NCBI GenBank assembly: GCA_003427395.1
Contig: BFEA01000204.1
Coordinates: 2,082,467-2,111,898 of the forward strand
DNA from: Chara braunii
Lineage: Eukaryota > Streptophyta > Charophyceae > Charales > Characeae
DNA: 29,432 bases
Reading direction: 5' to 3'
Shown one piece after another: positions 1 through 10,073 of the stretch. The translations under genes were made by a program, and so were the position numbers. A model generated the notes under the pieces. That model did no database searches. It was not told the origin of the DNA and worked only from the letters and a program-made list of their open reading frames with translations. Within the stretch, counting starts at the first letter, position 1. Each line of letters opens with the position of its first letter.

Positions 1-138
1 GCGGAAGATTCATTCATACGTTGGGTGGTGGAGAACGAAGGGCCGATGAATCTGGTAAGCACGTAACGTATCTCTGGAAACTTTTTTTTTTTTTTGGGAG
101 AATCTCTGAACAAATGAGACTGAATCCTCTGCTTGAAC

Positions 139-324
139 ATGGAAAGATACATTGCCATATATGGGCCTCGCTGCACTACTCTGGAAATCTGCAAAACAAG
201 AGTGAATCTTGCGTTAGAATATGGAAAGATACACCGCCAATATTTTTGTCTTTTGTGCATGTTGAGAGTAGTGCAGCGAGGCCCTATGTCTTGTTGTGCA
301 TGTCGAGAGTTGTGCAGCGAGCCC
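139..324. repeat. 20-bp inverted repeat with duplicated right arm
   Basis: The 20 bases at 163-182 are the exact reverse complement of 265-284, giving a foldback with an 82-nt loop. Four more outer base pairs (CATA/TATG) are possible past a 3-nt bulge. The right arm is repeated imperfectly about 41 bp downstream (255-284 against 296-324). A separate direct repeat starting ATGGAAAGATACA lies near 139 and 221. It could be a small foldback transposon relic or a MIR-like hairpin. No coding function is evident. Confidence 0.6.
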
Positions 325-1308
325 GTTGATGAACATTACCGTTGAGGTTCTGACAGGTTGGACGCGCCGGGCTTCACTCGTGCAAAGAAATTCTGAAAAA
401 AAAATCCAGGAAAAACGGCTGTCAGTTCCGTCGTTTTCTACTACAGAAGTAATAAGAAGAGATCGTTTTGAGAAACCGCGACCCTCATCATGATTGAATC
501 TGGCCCGCAAGAACCCTACCATACAGACGGCAATAACCCTACCATACAGTGTCACACAGAGTGTTACCCGGACTACAGGTTACTAAAATCTTTCAGGCCA
601 ACGCGCGGCCTCCAAAAAAATTTTGAATGGTCGTTTCTCATTTTATGCGAGCAGGGGGCTGGGTCTACTACCGCCCCTCACAACTTTTTTTTTTTTTTTT
701 GACCCCCATTTTTGGAGGTGCGCCGCATGCAGTGCGCGCGCGTCGTGCGGGAAGGACTGTTGGGGCTCAGACGCGCGCTGTCCGCGGCTGACCCCCCTGT
801 CCCCTCACTGCCCTTGCTTGCTTTGTTGTCTACAGCGTCATCGAGGGAATAAGAAACCGTAATTTTTCTTCCCTCTTCAGCATGGGTCTGTTCTGTCCGC
901 TTCTTCTCATCTGAGTTCATTGCCTTTCTCTTCTTGAGACACCCCTCTATCGTCCCTTCATCCAGCGCTCGTTTGTTATCTGTTTGCGCCTTGACCCTTC
1001 TCTCTTGGGCCTCTTGTTCCAACTGTCTCAACATTTCTTGAAGAGCTGCTGATCCCGCTCGTGGAAGTTGAGGATGCTCCAGGCACCTGGTTCATTGTAG
1101 ATGGCTGGTGTGAGTTGTTTGCTTTTTTATTATTTCCTAATGTGACATTCATAAAACTGTGATATACGGGCACAATCTCTTGAAAAATGCACCTTCTGCA
1201 TCCAAGTCAAACAGGAGGTGATCCATAGTTCGAGGGAGGATGATCAGGTTCTGAAGAGGCTGGGGAGGTGGAAAAATAACAAAAAGGGAACAGCTACATA
1301 GTACATAC
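325..1308. other. Unassigned stretch with poly-T tract
   Basis: No gene is recognised. There is a T16 tract at 685-700 and a shorter T run at 82-95. On the minus strand, 678-1034 reads as a charged Lys/Glu/Arg-rich peptide with a possible short helical stretch (around LEQEAQERR). It could be a downstream exon of the SET gene at 1309-1406, but no post-SET cysteine motif is visible and no splice pair convincingly joins them. I leave it unannotated. Confidence 0.4.
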
Positions 1309-1406
1309 GTTAGCTCTTCACCACTGGATATGTCTTTCCTTGCGACGAGAATGATGCGGTTCTGACCATCAACCTCCAGAATTTTTGCATGGCAATTCGG
1401 CTCGCA
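1309..1406 (-). CDS. SET-domain exon, histone-lysine methyltransferase (fragment)
   Basis: The translated exon starts CEPNCHAK and ends with RIILVARKDISSGEELT. This matches the C-terminal part of the SET domain: the end of the NHSCxPNC cofactor/knot motif, then the strand before GEELTYDY. The family transfers methyl groups from S-adenosylmethionine to histone lysines in the nucleus. The wording is closest to the KMT2/trithorax (ATX/SET1) type, but subfamily is uncertain. Exon edges come from splice signals on the minus strand: a TTGCAG acceptor before TGC at 1406, and a GTATGT donor after 1309. The NHS part would be in an upstream exon above 1406 and the YDY part in a downstream exon. I could not place either with confidence. 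A weak candidate exon lies near 1822-1880 (-), ending in GDDE before GTAAGC. The piece may be a real gene interrupted by repeats, or a captured fragment. Confidence 0.6.
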
Positions 1407-2024
1407 CTGCAATGTTGTCATGCACAAGGTCACAGGAAACCAAAAACAAAAGAAAAAGAAACATCAGCACACTTGACTTTGTGACAATTAAATTGGATTA
1501 ATCCCGAAGAATACAAGCCAAAACTGCACTGATATTTATGGGCAATTCAGATTTCTAGACACGCATCTAAGTCAGAGGCCGAGCTTGGTTGGTAAAGCAC
1601 ACAAGTGGCACTAGCATTCCCTGTTAAACTCAATTAATTCCAAAAAATACAAGTCCACACTGCAATTGCAAGGAAAATGAGCAATAGCGAGATGACAGAA
1701 TCCAGATTACACAATGACATTGAAAGCCAGAAAGTCTCATAGTGCCAGAAAGCAGTAATGCACTAATGTTACACCAATGGGAAATCAAAACACTGAAACC
1801 GAATGTCAATGAGAGCTTACTCTCGTCATCACCAACATCAGAGTCCAGGCCCTTCCCCCCACTTGGCGCTCGGCGCCCAGACTACTTCCCAACACAGCTA
1901 CTATCTGCCTATGAATTGACAATGCAACTTTTGACGTCAGCAGCCACCGAAGTACATGAAGATGTCGCCCAAATGCAGACCACCACCAATAACAGGTATG
2001 AGCCCCCACATCCTCATCCTCATC

Positions 2025-2026
<2 letters not shown>
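1407..2026. other. Probable intron or intergenic DNA
   Basis: This stretch is AT-richer and has no recognisable coding sequence apart from the weak minus-strand exon candidate at about 1822-1880 (acceptor-like TAG, 20 codons, GTAAGC donor). If the SET exon belongs to a gene on the minus strand, this would be upstream intron sequence. Confidence 0.3.

Positions 2027-2105
<79 letters not shown>
2027..2105. repeat. (CT)n microsatellite
   Basis: About 39 nearly uninterrupted CT dinucleotides. Long Leu-Ser or Arg-Glu reading frames across it are artefacts of the repeat. Confidence 0.95.
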
Positions 2106-2108
<3 letters not shown>

Positions 2109-2703
2109 CTGTCCGCCTTGTCTTCCCTTCCTACAGTGTATACCTGAAGACCACCCCTGCGCCTTGCTGCACTCCAAGCCCAGCCAGCTATGGAAGCTGG
2201 GCTATGGAGCTGCCCTCAGCAGCACCCTTCTTCCCACACGGCGGCACGTACACAGCACCTTGCCCCTTGCCCCTAGCGCTAGCAGCAGCACGCGAGCGTT
2301 CGCTCCAGCAGCGCTGCCGCAAACTGGCAAGTGCCTGAATGAGCCTCCAGGCAGCAAGCTCTTTCCTATATGGAAAGAGTCTGCCTGGCCTTCGACCTGG
2401 CTGGGCTGGGCCTGCGCCCAGAAGCTTCCGTTAGGCCCAGGTTGCTGGGCCTTTGCTGATGCTGCTGGGCCTGCTTCAGTTACTCCCCCCAACTGTATGT
2501 GTATACTGCTGCAAATGTGGCCCAGGGCCTGCACTTCAGAAAAGGCCTCGAAGGCCGTGGAAAATCTTTGTTGCTCGGGTCCTGGGTTCCCTCAACCAAC
2601 TGACGCGACACAACTGCCTGAAACCCCAAATACGACATTGACAGCATTGACCTCTCGTGATTTGTTAGGCCCGCCTTCACTTAGGGCGGGCACACTTGCA
2701 TCA
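2106..2703 (-). mobile_element. Candidate 3' LTR of element A (left boundary unknown)
   Basis: On the minus strand the element A pol stop (2783-2785) is followed by purine-rich sequence, then by AAGGGGGCCCA and TGATGCAAGT at 2703. That is where a polypurine tract and a TG-starting LTR would be expected. A 7-bp perfect hairpin (GCCCGCC/GGCGGGC, 2669-2675 and 2685-2691) sits just inside. No second copy is seen on the far side of element A, so LTR identity rests on position only. Confidence 0.3.
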
Positions 2704-2782
2704 TGGGCCCCCTTAGGCCTTCCGAGGAGCCTTATCCTCGCATTCCCTCCTCGTCTACTTTGATAGTCCTCTGAGAAGTCCC

Positions 2783-4024
2783 TTAATCTGCAGGCAACTT
2801 TCCCTCGAGTGTTCTTTCGTAGCCTGCAATCACTTGGGGCTCTGTTCGCTGGAGTTCTTCTCTAGTAAACCACCGATCTTCACTGGGATCAATACGGTGT
2901 CCAAATCTGACAAGGTATTGCATCCTTGGCTTTGGAGGTCAGCCTCTGCCTGGAGGTTTAGGCACCGCTGCTCCACAATGTCGTCGATGTCGACTTCGCC
3001 ATCCATGGTTGGGGGCAGCATTGATCGTCTGGAGGGAAACTGTGCAGTTTCTGCGAAAGGTGCCAGCTTTGAGGCGTGGAGGACTGGATGTGTGCGTAGG
3101 TGAACAGGGATGCGAATGACGTAGGAAGGTCCATCTATCTGATCCCGCACTATGTCTATGACCTCTCAGGGACCAAAATACTGCGGCATTAGTTTTTGGG
3201 AAATTCCCAACTCTTGACCTAGTTCAGATGATTTAACCCAGACTCTGTCCCTTACCTGAAAGTTAGAAGGCCGTCAGTGTTTGTTCTCAGATGCAATCAT
3301 AGCATCCTGAGACTTCCTAATGTGTTCAACGGCCTGCTGTCGCATCTGTTCGTACTTGACAGCAAATACTATGCTTCCAGGTGCTGGAGTTGACTGATTC
3401 TCAGGCAGTAGGAAATCAAGGGCGGATCTGGGCTTCCAACCAAGATGCAATTGGTTGGGAGTCATGCCAGTAGTGCTGTGCCCAGCATTGTTGTACAGGC
3501 TGGCGACGAGTAGTAATCCTGGCTAGGCTTGATGTAATGCCGAAGCAAGTGCTGCACTACTCGGTTCATCTGTTCCGCCTGTCCATTTGACTCAGGGTGA
3601 TTCCCTGATGTCATTTGCAGTCGGGTGCACATTTGTTGAGCCGTGCTCTGCAACAGTTCGCTGGTAAAGCGGACGTCTCGGTCACTAACCCAAAGTCCCG
3701 TACCCAGTTATCCATAAACAGCTTGATAACATAGACAATTTTTGCTGTTCTCGGCATGACGATCAATCTAGCGTACTTGGTAAATCGGTCCACTATGACG
3801 AAGATGTGTCTTTTACCGTTCTTGCTGGTCACAAGAGTATCCATGAAGTCCATGGACACACTTTGCCCACGACCGTCAGGAATAGGCAAGGGCTTGATAA
3901 GCCCAAGCGGAGCATTAGTCTTGTCCCGTTGGCAAACCTGGCAAGTTTTAACACACTTCTTCGCATCTTGCATCATAGACGGCCACCAAAATCTTTGCAC
4001 TAGGTTAGCTGATGTCTTTTTATA
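2783..4024 (-). pseudogene. Element A integrase core and chromodomain-like tail (broken)
   Basis: Reading on the minus strand from 4024: GYKKTSANLVQRFWWPSM, then CVKTCQVCQRDK (the CxxC half of the zinc module). Next come the DDE core residues: Asp in SMDFMD, Asp in VSDRD (in another frame) and Glu in NGQAEQMNR. The C-terminal part has GPSYVI and HASKL motifs of the gypsy integrase tail, followed by a chromodomain-like VRF...DRWF segment ending at TAA 2783-2785. Damage includes a frameshift just before VSDRD, another near 3500, and a third near 2920. There are in-frame TGA codons at 3274-3276 and 3166-3168; the second sits where the family has Trp. The catalytic residues survive, but no single frame joins them. 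The product would have inserted cDNA into chromatin. Confidence 0.8.
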
Positions 4025-4029
4025 GCCGA

Positions 4030-5253
4030 GTAATGACCCGCCATAACACAGACTGAGAACACTGCTGATTTCTGAAGTTCTGCCGATGGAATGTATGCCT
4101 TGCTGATATTCCCGCATTCTGCTGAGTTTTCTAAGTCTGTATGTGTGCGTGCTTGTTGACCTGCGTGCCTGTCTGAGTGCTTGTCGGTATGAGTGTGTGT
4201 GACCCGCAAGGGTACTTGCCTGTTTGGCAGGCCCGTAGGGCCGGTACTTACCTGTGGCCGTGACATCGAGGGTTACAGCAGGGAAAACACTCAAGTAGTG
4301 GAGCCAGGGGCCCATGGTGCTTAGAGCAGCGCCGGTACCGCACCCAGTAGCAGTAGATGTGTCGGGTACTCGAGGCCGAGCAGAAGAAGACAAAGTTGGC
4401 ATTTTTAGAGGCCCAGTAGCAGTAGGCTAGGTCTAGGCCGGTACCAGTCCATCCAGTCTGAGTCTAGAGCCTGTATGGGCAGTATCAGAATCTGCAATGA
4501 TGTTTCCCTCCAAAAGGGAGGAGGTACCAATTGCTTGGGAGGCTGAGCGGCCTGGAAGTCACCGCCCAGGAGGCAAGCAGGCCGCTATATCAAGAGGCCG
4601 AGGGAAGAGCTCGGCCTCATTCTTCAGTGTGCGAGTTGGGCGTCACGCTGCTGGAGCGTTGGTTGGAAGAGCGCTGGCTGCTACAACGCTGCTGGGAGGA
4701 AGAAGCCGGGAGCTTCCACCTTGGCTATGGTGGAGCTCTACCGGTACGAGGAGGAGGGAGAAGGACACCAAGTAGGAGAGTGGCGAGGTACCTACCTGGC
4801 TATAGTGGACACCATCTTCATCACCTTGTTAGGCACTGCATCTGGAAGGCCCCAGTTGGGGTAGCGCCGCATCAAGGAAGCTCGGGATAGAGTCAAGCAT
4901 GGTGGTTGAGTGGGCAGCGGCATAGCTGCCTGTTGTTGACCTCGGGACAAGAGAGCAGCGACATAGCTGCTTTGGGTTGTCCTTTGGACAGGAGGGTAGA
5001 ACCCTCAATGCTCCGCCATAGCCTTGGCCTATATGAAGAGGAAGAGGAAGGGTGGCCATGGCTATGGTGGACCTCATGTTGTGCCTGCAGTAGAAGTGGG
5101 ATTCAGACATCTATTCTGGTTCAGCCATTCAACATTATTATTATTATTTCTTGTTTGAATAAGAGGGGAGGAGATAAGGAGGAGGAGATTGGTTAACGAA
5201 GAAGAAGAGCCTTGTCATTGGTCTATGCTAGAGTACATCATCTTCTTCTTCTT

Positions 5254-5288
<35 letters not shown>

Positions 5289-5388
5289 TCCCTCTCTCTC
5301 CTCTCAAGTTCATTCATTTCTTTTTGCAATTGGACGACATTGTACTTTCTGATGAATGTATACTTTGAAATTGGCCAGGATCATAACA
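4030..5388 (+). mobile_element. Solo LTR (1359 bp) inserted in element A integrase
   Basis: The segment is flanked by an exact 5-bp duplication GCCGA (4025-4029 and 5389-5393). Its ends form an imperfect terminal inverted repeat: GTAATGACCC at the left, GGATCATAACA at the right. Taking out the segment plus one duplicate brings the two halves of element A's integrase zinc region into one frame (HFG then YKK), which confirms a later insertion. No gag or pol sequence lies inside, so this is most simply a solo LTR left by LTR-LTR recombination. The termini resemble element C's LTR (TGCAATGAC...TTCATAACA), suggesting the same orientation and a related family. The expected first T is missing. Inside are a 9-bp perfect hairpin (4594-4602/4610-4618) and a TTC microsatellite. 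Confidence 0.85.
5239..5290. repeat. (TTC)n microsatellite inside the solo LTR
   Basis: Interrupted TTC/CTT repeats, followed by a short CT run. It is AG-rich on the other strand. Confidence 0.9.
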
Positions 5389-6068
5389 GCCGAAATGACC
5401 AGTTGCATCACCTAAAAATAAACTACGCAAAGACTCCCTATCTGGAACACAATCCCAGCCTTTTCAAGGAACAGCGAGCCATTGACCACCGTAAATTCAT
5501 CAGAAGTTACTTTATCTTTCGCTTCTAACTTACGAATGATTTCTGACATAATTGTGTCTTGCCGATAGGCTTCCACCAAAGATCGAGTTACATCGACAGA
5601 TATACCAAACTCCGTTATTAGCTCTCCCAGATAATCTGCCCTACGCGATAGTGCATCAACCACCTTATTGTATTCCCCCTTTAGAGGGCCAAGTTTGAAG
5701 TCGTACATATTTATGACTTCAATCCACCTCTTTCGGGCATGTGAGAGTACTGGCAGTGTCTTGATCCAGCGCAAGGTCTCATGGTCAGATCTCACATAGA
5801 AGAATCTGCCTAGGAGGTAGTGCCTCCAATGGACTAGCGCTCTATAGAGGGCATAGAGCTCTCGCTCGTACGTGGACTTGACTAGTTTTTGAGATGGCAT
5901 CTTCTTGCTCATGTACTCGATGGGCCTCAACTTTTTCCCCTCCTTTTGCACAAGGTTCGCGCCTATGCCATATTGGTTGGTGTTTGTGGTCACTACAAAG
6001 GGTTGCTCAGGATCCGGAAGTTTGATGACTTCAGTGTGTCAGGGCATACTTCAATTCTTGGAGCGTGC
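5389..6068 (-). pseudogene. Element A RNase H and start of integrase (broken)
   Basis: On the minus strand this reads TTNTNQYGIGANL, then SKKMPSQKLVKSTYERELYAL, LVHWRHYLLGRFFYVRSDHETL and VVDALSRRAD. These are the gypsy RNase H landmarks. It is followed by the start of the integrase zinc module (DATGHFG) up to the solo-LTR junction. RNase H removes the RNA strand during reverse transcription. The first catalytic Asp of the usual TTDAS motif is Asn here (TTNTN); the Glu in YERELYAL, the Asp in SDHETL and the Asp in VVDALSRR remain. Around 5995-6068 several small frameshifts separate it from the reverse transcriptase. Confidence 0.8.
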
Positions 6069-7045
6069 TTAAAACTCTTCGGTCCACTCCCGAGGCGTGT
6101 CAAGGCGGGTTAGGTCGGTTAATGGGGAAGCTACACTACTAAAGTTTTTGACAAACGGACGATAGTAGCCCGTCATCCCCAAAAACGACCAAACCTCAGT
6201 AATAGTCTGAGGTCTGGGCCAGTCACGTATGCTGGCCACTTTGGCATCGTCTGGCCTCAACCCATCTGCGGAAAGCTCATGATCCAGGTACAAGATCTTG
6301 GTGCGACCGAACTCGCATTTCTCCAAGTTGACCTTGTACTGGTGCTGCCTTAGGAGACCTAGCATTGTTTTCAAGTGTTCAGCGTGCTCCTCTACAGTCT
6401 TACTAAAGATAAGGATATCATCGTGGTACACGACGATACATAATCATGAAAAATAAGATTCATTGTGTGCTGGAATGTCCCAGGTGCATTGCATAGACCA
6501 AAGGGCATCACCACAAACTCGTACAGACCATACCTGGTCTGGAATGCAGTTTTGTGCTGGTCCTCAGGTCTAATGGCAATTTGATGGTATCCGAACTTCA
6601 TATCTATCTTTGTGAAGTACCGATATCCCTGCACTCTATCCAAGAGGTCGTCGATGCCGGATACGGGTTCCGCGTTCTTAACGGTGATGGCATTAAGGCC
6701 CCTATAGTAAATGCACATCCTTAGGGTACCTCCCTTCTTAGGAACGAATAGGACTGGAGCACCATAAGGGGAGGTACTAGGCCGAATCCATCCCTTCTCT
6801 GTGAGCTCTTTAAGCCGGCGGCAGAGCTCATCCAACTCCGCAGGAGACATCCTATAGATCTGTCCTCTAGGTACATTGCTACCCGGGACGACTTCTATGG
6901 CATGGACAACCTCCCTTTCCACCACACCACTGGGCCCCTCAAAACTGTTTGAATACTGAGAAACGACCGCTTCCATCTCCGGGGGTGATTTTACGGCTTC
7001 CCCTTTCTCAGCGACAAAGACTAGGTACATGCCCTCCTCACAATT
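6069..7045 (-). pseudogene. Element A reverse transcriptase (broken)
   Basis: The frame from 7030 reads IYRMSPAELDEL, GWIRPSTSPYGAPVLFVPKKG, MCIYYRGLNAIT, TKIDMKFGYHQIAI (motif A Asp present) and FVVMPFGLCNAPGTFQ. A small deletion near 6440 shifts the frame just before the catalytic motif. The motif continues at 6431 as YHDDILIFSK, where His occupies the x of YxDD, usually Leu, Ile or Val. Then come the connection landmarks KCEFG, RDWPRPQT and GYYRPFVKNFS. CIDYR has become CIYYR. A TAG at 7046-7048 separates this segment from the protease. The enzyme would copy element RNA into DNA. Confidence 0.85.
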
Positions 7046-7738
7046 CTACTTATAATAGTTATAGAAAGAAGATGCACACATGCAGCCATAGTTCTCCACT
7101 AGCCTGCTAGCTTTGAGCTTCTGCAGTCTAACTGTTCTTCCATTAGGCAACTTGTGGATCATCACCTTCGTATCCCAATTGAATTGAGGTTCAACAACCT
7201 CGAGGTAGTACATGCCTAGTAGCGTATCGAATGGCAGTTCATCGCTGACAAGGAACGAGATCTTGTGTCTCAGTTCCCCTCCTCCATAGGACGTGCAGAC
7301 TACGTCCTTGACATAGTGTTGGACAACCATATTGTGCTTGTTGGCTAGCGTAGATGCTAAAGATCTGCTCAGTTGTTGCACTTGGTCCCCTAAGTGCAGT
7401 CTGTCCACACAAGCACGACTGATGAAGTTCCGTGTAGAGGCTATGTCTGCGAAGGCGCCCACTTTGCAGCCACCTACATCAACCTCTACTAGGAAATGTT
7501 CACCCCTATGACCTTTGCTAGCCCAAGAGTCTCTGGGGTCCTTCCCTGACTACTCAGTTTGTAACTCTTCTAAGGACTCAGATACATCTCTCGAACAGAG
7601 AATCGGTGGGTCAGAATGTGTCTGTGGGGTGATAAATGGGTCAATAGCCTTGGCCAACACTTGAAGTGGTGAAGGCAACGTTACCACTTCAGCACGAGGA
7701 AGAGCGGCGAACACTCCTATTGGCCCGAGGTGTTTCCC
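7046..7738 (-). pseudogene. Element A protease and gag-pol linker (broken)
   Basis: This is the pol frame from the frameshift heptamer at 7732-7738 down to TAG 7046-7048, with another in-frame TAG at 7550-7552. The retropepsin-like segment reads FADIASTRNFISRACVDRLHLG, followed by LPFDTLLGMYYLEVVEPQFNW, the conserved LGMxWL-like region. The active-site triplet, normally Asp-Ser/Thr-Gly, is Asp-Ile-Ala, so the protease is unlikely to work. The linker from 7738 to about 7470 is not conserved. The pol frame is -1 relative to the gag CCHC frame. Confidence 0.7.
7700..7738 (-). promoter_or_regulatory. Putative -1 frameshift site of element A (G_GGA_AAC)
   Basis: On the minus strand the gag frame reads CAG GGA AAC, then ACC TCG GGC CAA TAG. 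GGGAAAC (7732-7738) fits X_XXY_YYZ in the gag frame, and the -1 frame runs into the protease linker. Downstream structure is weak: a 7-bp stem with two G-U pairs (7712-7718 with 7700-7706) after a 13-nt spacer. Support comes mainly from the same arrangement in elements B and C. Confidence 0.55.
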
Positions 7739-9581
7739 TGTGCAGTGCTCACAGAAGCACCACCAGGGTTTGAAGATAAGCCCACCACCGTTGGAGAGGC
7801 TACCTTCATTGTGACCTTTTTGCCTCGACATGTTCTGGACGTGTGGCCATAGTTGCCACAGTTCAGACAGGTACCCCTAACAACTCGGTCCCTCCACACC
7901 TTGTAATCTAAACCAAGTTTTACCCGTGCGGGTGTTCCTTGGTCGCCCTGACCCTTGGACCGGCCTACCGTTTGCTTCCCGGTCCCCCTAGCCTTTTCTT
8001 TAATTGGAGCTACGACTCCCCCATCCGAAGTCTCACTAGCCCCATCCTGCTATGCATCTTCCCCACAGTCAAAGAAGTCGTCAATCTCAGTCGCATGACC
8101 ATCATGGTCGACGAACAGGAGATTGCCCTTCTTCCTCCAATCTTGGGGAAGTTTCTTTGTCCTACCATCTGTTTGACTCTATATCTAAGGCTTTCTTGCT
8201 AAAAGTAGCGAAGTTATGGACATCGATGTTGGCCTCGTCTTGACATCTGTTGGCAAACATCTCAGATAAGCTGTGAGGAGTACCTACGGGTCATAGCGTA
8301 CACAAAGCACTACGATCAGACGTTCTACGACATCTGTGACTTCCCGCAGAGTCCCGTGTCGTTTTGAACCGAGACTGTTTATTGCGTCGGTGGCCTTTTG
8401 AGCCCCTTGAGGGTCATGCCACCTGTTGTACACAGTCCGTAAGAAGTCCTCTAATATCTCGGCCTGGGCCCAGACATCAAAATTTGGACCGTAGCCCTGT
8501 TGCTGCACTATGCCATTTAACCATCGTGCTGCCACACCCTCTAGAAAGGAGGCAACGACTATAACCTCCTGCTCTGGCCTCGTGAGCTTGTGCCTCACAT
8601 AGGTAGGCACAGTTCTCACCCAGGTGTCCAGGTCCTCATCCTTTTTCCTGTCGCCAGAAAAAGGCTTAGGACTCACCAAGGGAATCTTGGGCATCCACAG
8701 CATAGGTTGGATTCACCCAGGTGATTGCTGCAGTGGCTGCATAGCCATTGAGACAGGTTGCTGCATGCTAACCTGAGCCTGTCCTGACGATGGGACTGTA
8801 GCTGCCACCGTCATTGATGGTACTGGAGAAGTACCGAGAACCGGACCACTAACTTTTGCTAAGCCACAGGAAGGAGAGATGCCAAACATAGGAGAGAAAG
8901 AGGGCCCTAGCGACCACGGCGTCACTGTGGGACCCGCAACCGAAGGGGGAGCTACAAAATACCGAGGCTGCCTCATCATGGGACGAGGAGCCTGCAGAGC
9001 AGCCAAAATTCGGTTCTGGTCGACCACTAGTTCAGCCAGCACTTCCTGCTGGACAACTTGCGTTTCTGCCACGCAAAGGAGCGAGCGACTCAGCGCTTGC
9101 ATTGCAGGATCCAGTGCTGACTCATCTAGTGCTTCAAACTTCCCTAACTCCAGCCTCCAGGTTCCTAGCCTAGCTTTTCTCAATATCGCCCTTTGCCTTC
9201 TCTCTGTTGCATCCCTCAACTGCTGTTGTAGTTCATTATGAAGAGCTTCCGCCTGGAGGATCTCATAATCCTCTGGTGTGAGAGGAGACTGTTGGCTGAC
9301 TTGCGAACCAACAAACTAACGGAACCCTGAGAAACCCCCTGACTAGTTCCTAACGAAGAGGCCAGGGATACGTCTTGTGACATGATAGAGGCGGTAGCCA
9401 TTGCGGCCTTGAAGCTGGCTGCTGCTGCCCTAGACCTCCGTAATGCCACCCTCCGCATCCTCCTTTCCTCTCCTGGACCTAACTCCTAGAAAGTGATCGG
9501 CCAACTGAGAGCAATTTTGCGGGTCACTCTTAGATCTTCCACTAATCGTTCCTCCTCCTCACTACTAATTGCTTCACTCAT
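7717..9581 (-). pseudogene. Element A gag (broken), with CCHC zinc knuckle
   Basis: The likely start is ATG at 9581 (MSEAISSEEERLVEDL). An in-frame TAG follows about 30 codons later, and the frame changes near 9216-9230. The middle, around 8713-9219, is Gln/Pro-rich with a helical N-terminal part (ATERRQRAILRKARLG). After a TGA at about 8713 comes the capsid-like retrotransposon gag domain, 8284-8703: KPFSGDRKKDEDLDTWV, SFLEGVAARWLNG and EILEDFLRTVYNRW. More breaks follow to 7900. The C-terminus has CLNCGNYGHTSRTC, an exact CX2CX4HX4C nucleocapsid knuckle, and ends at TAG 7717-7719. Gag would package element RNA in cytoplasmic particles. Confidence 0.8.
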
Positions 9582-9733
9582 GAGCTACAGTGGTGTGTGA
9601 TCTAAACTAGAATCCACACTGAAACCTACCTCAACATGACACCCAACCGAGTATAATAGTCAACTAATTCGGTCAGCTTGGAGAGAAATAGTCAAGTGGT
9701 AACTAGGGGACCAGTTGCGGCTACGCACGCAAG
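9582..9733. other. Sequence right of element A gag start
   Basis: This is where the leader, PBS and 5' LTR of element A would lie on the minus strand. I see no match to the TGGTATCGGA PBS used by elements B and C, and no similarity to the candidate LTR at 2106-2703. Confidence 0.4.
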
Positions 9734-9808
9734 AAAAATGGAATGTTTGCCAAGAAGTTGGACTCTCCGCAATAAAAATGGAATGTTTGCCAAGAAGTTG
9801 GACTCTCT
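9734..9808. repeat. Two-copy 42-bp tandem repeat
   Basis: The run AAAAATGGAATGTTTGCC and the following AAGAAGTTGGACTCTC occur twice, 42 bp apart, leading into the CT repeat. Confidence 0.85.
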
Positions 9809-9810
9809 CG

Positions 9811-9854
<44 letters not shown>

Positions 9855-9866
9855 AAGATGGCGATG

Positions 9867-9913
<47 letters not shown>

Positions 9914-10073
9914 TCGCGCACACACACACACACACAAAGATGGCGATGGACTCTCTCTCTCTCTCTGGTTCACGCACACACACACACACACACACAAAGA
10001 TGGCGATGGACTCTCTCTTTCTCTCTGGTTCACGCACACACACACACACAAAGATGGCGATGGACTCTCTCTC
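9808..10073. repeat. Composite CT/CA minisatellite
   Basis: A higher-order repeat of (CT)n, GGTTCRCG, (CA)n, AAAGATGGCGATGGA, then (CT)n again. There are at least four copies of AAAGATGGCGATGGA with a period of about 50-80 bp, depending on microsatellite length. It runs into the assembly gap. Confidence 0.9.

Larger units (their letters stand above)
2783..9581 (-). mobile_element. Element A: degenerate Ty3/gypsy chromovirus-like retrotransposon
   Basis: On the minus strand the order is gag with CCHC knuckle, protease, reverse transcriptase, RNase H, integrase and chromodomain-like tail. This is the Ty3/gypsy order, with integrase after RNase H. All domains are recognisable but spread over several frames with many stops, so it is an old copy. 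A 1359-bp solo LTR is inserted in the integrase zinc region. No PBS or 5' LTR was found to the right of the gag start, where the sequence runs into simple repeats. The right end may be truncated. Confidence 0.85.

Noticed and set aside
1742-2338. 198-codon plus-strand frame rich in Leu-Ser
   Set aside because: Driven by the CT microsatellite, with no recognisable domain.
2669-2691. 7-bp GC hairpin as a transcription terminator
   Set aside because: This is eukaryotic retrotransposon sequence with no U-tract, so a bacterial-type terminator does not apply.
3611-4402. 263-codon minus-strand frame as one integrase protein
   Set aside because: Its first 120 or so codons are solo-LTR sequence read through by chance. 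Only the part below 4025 is integrase.
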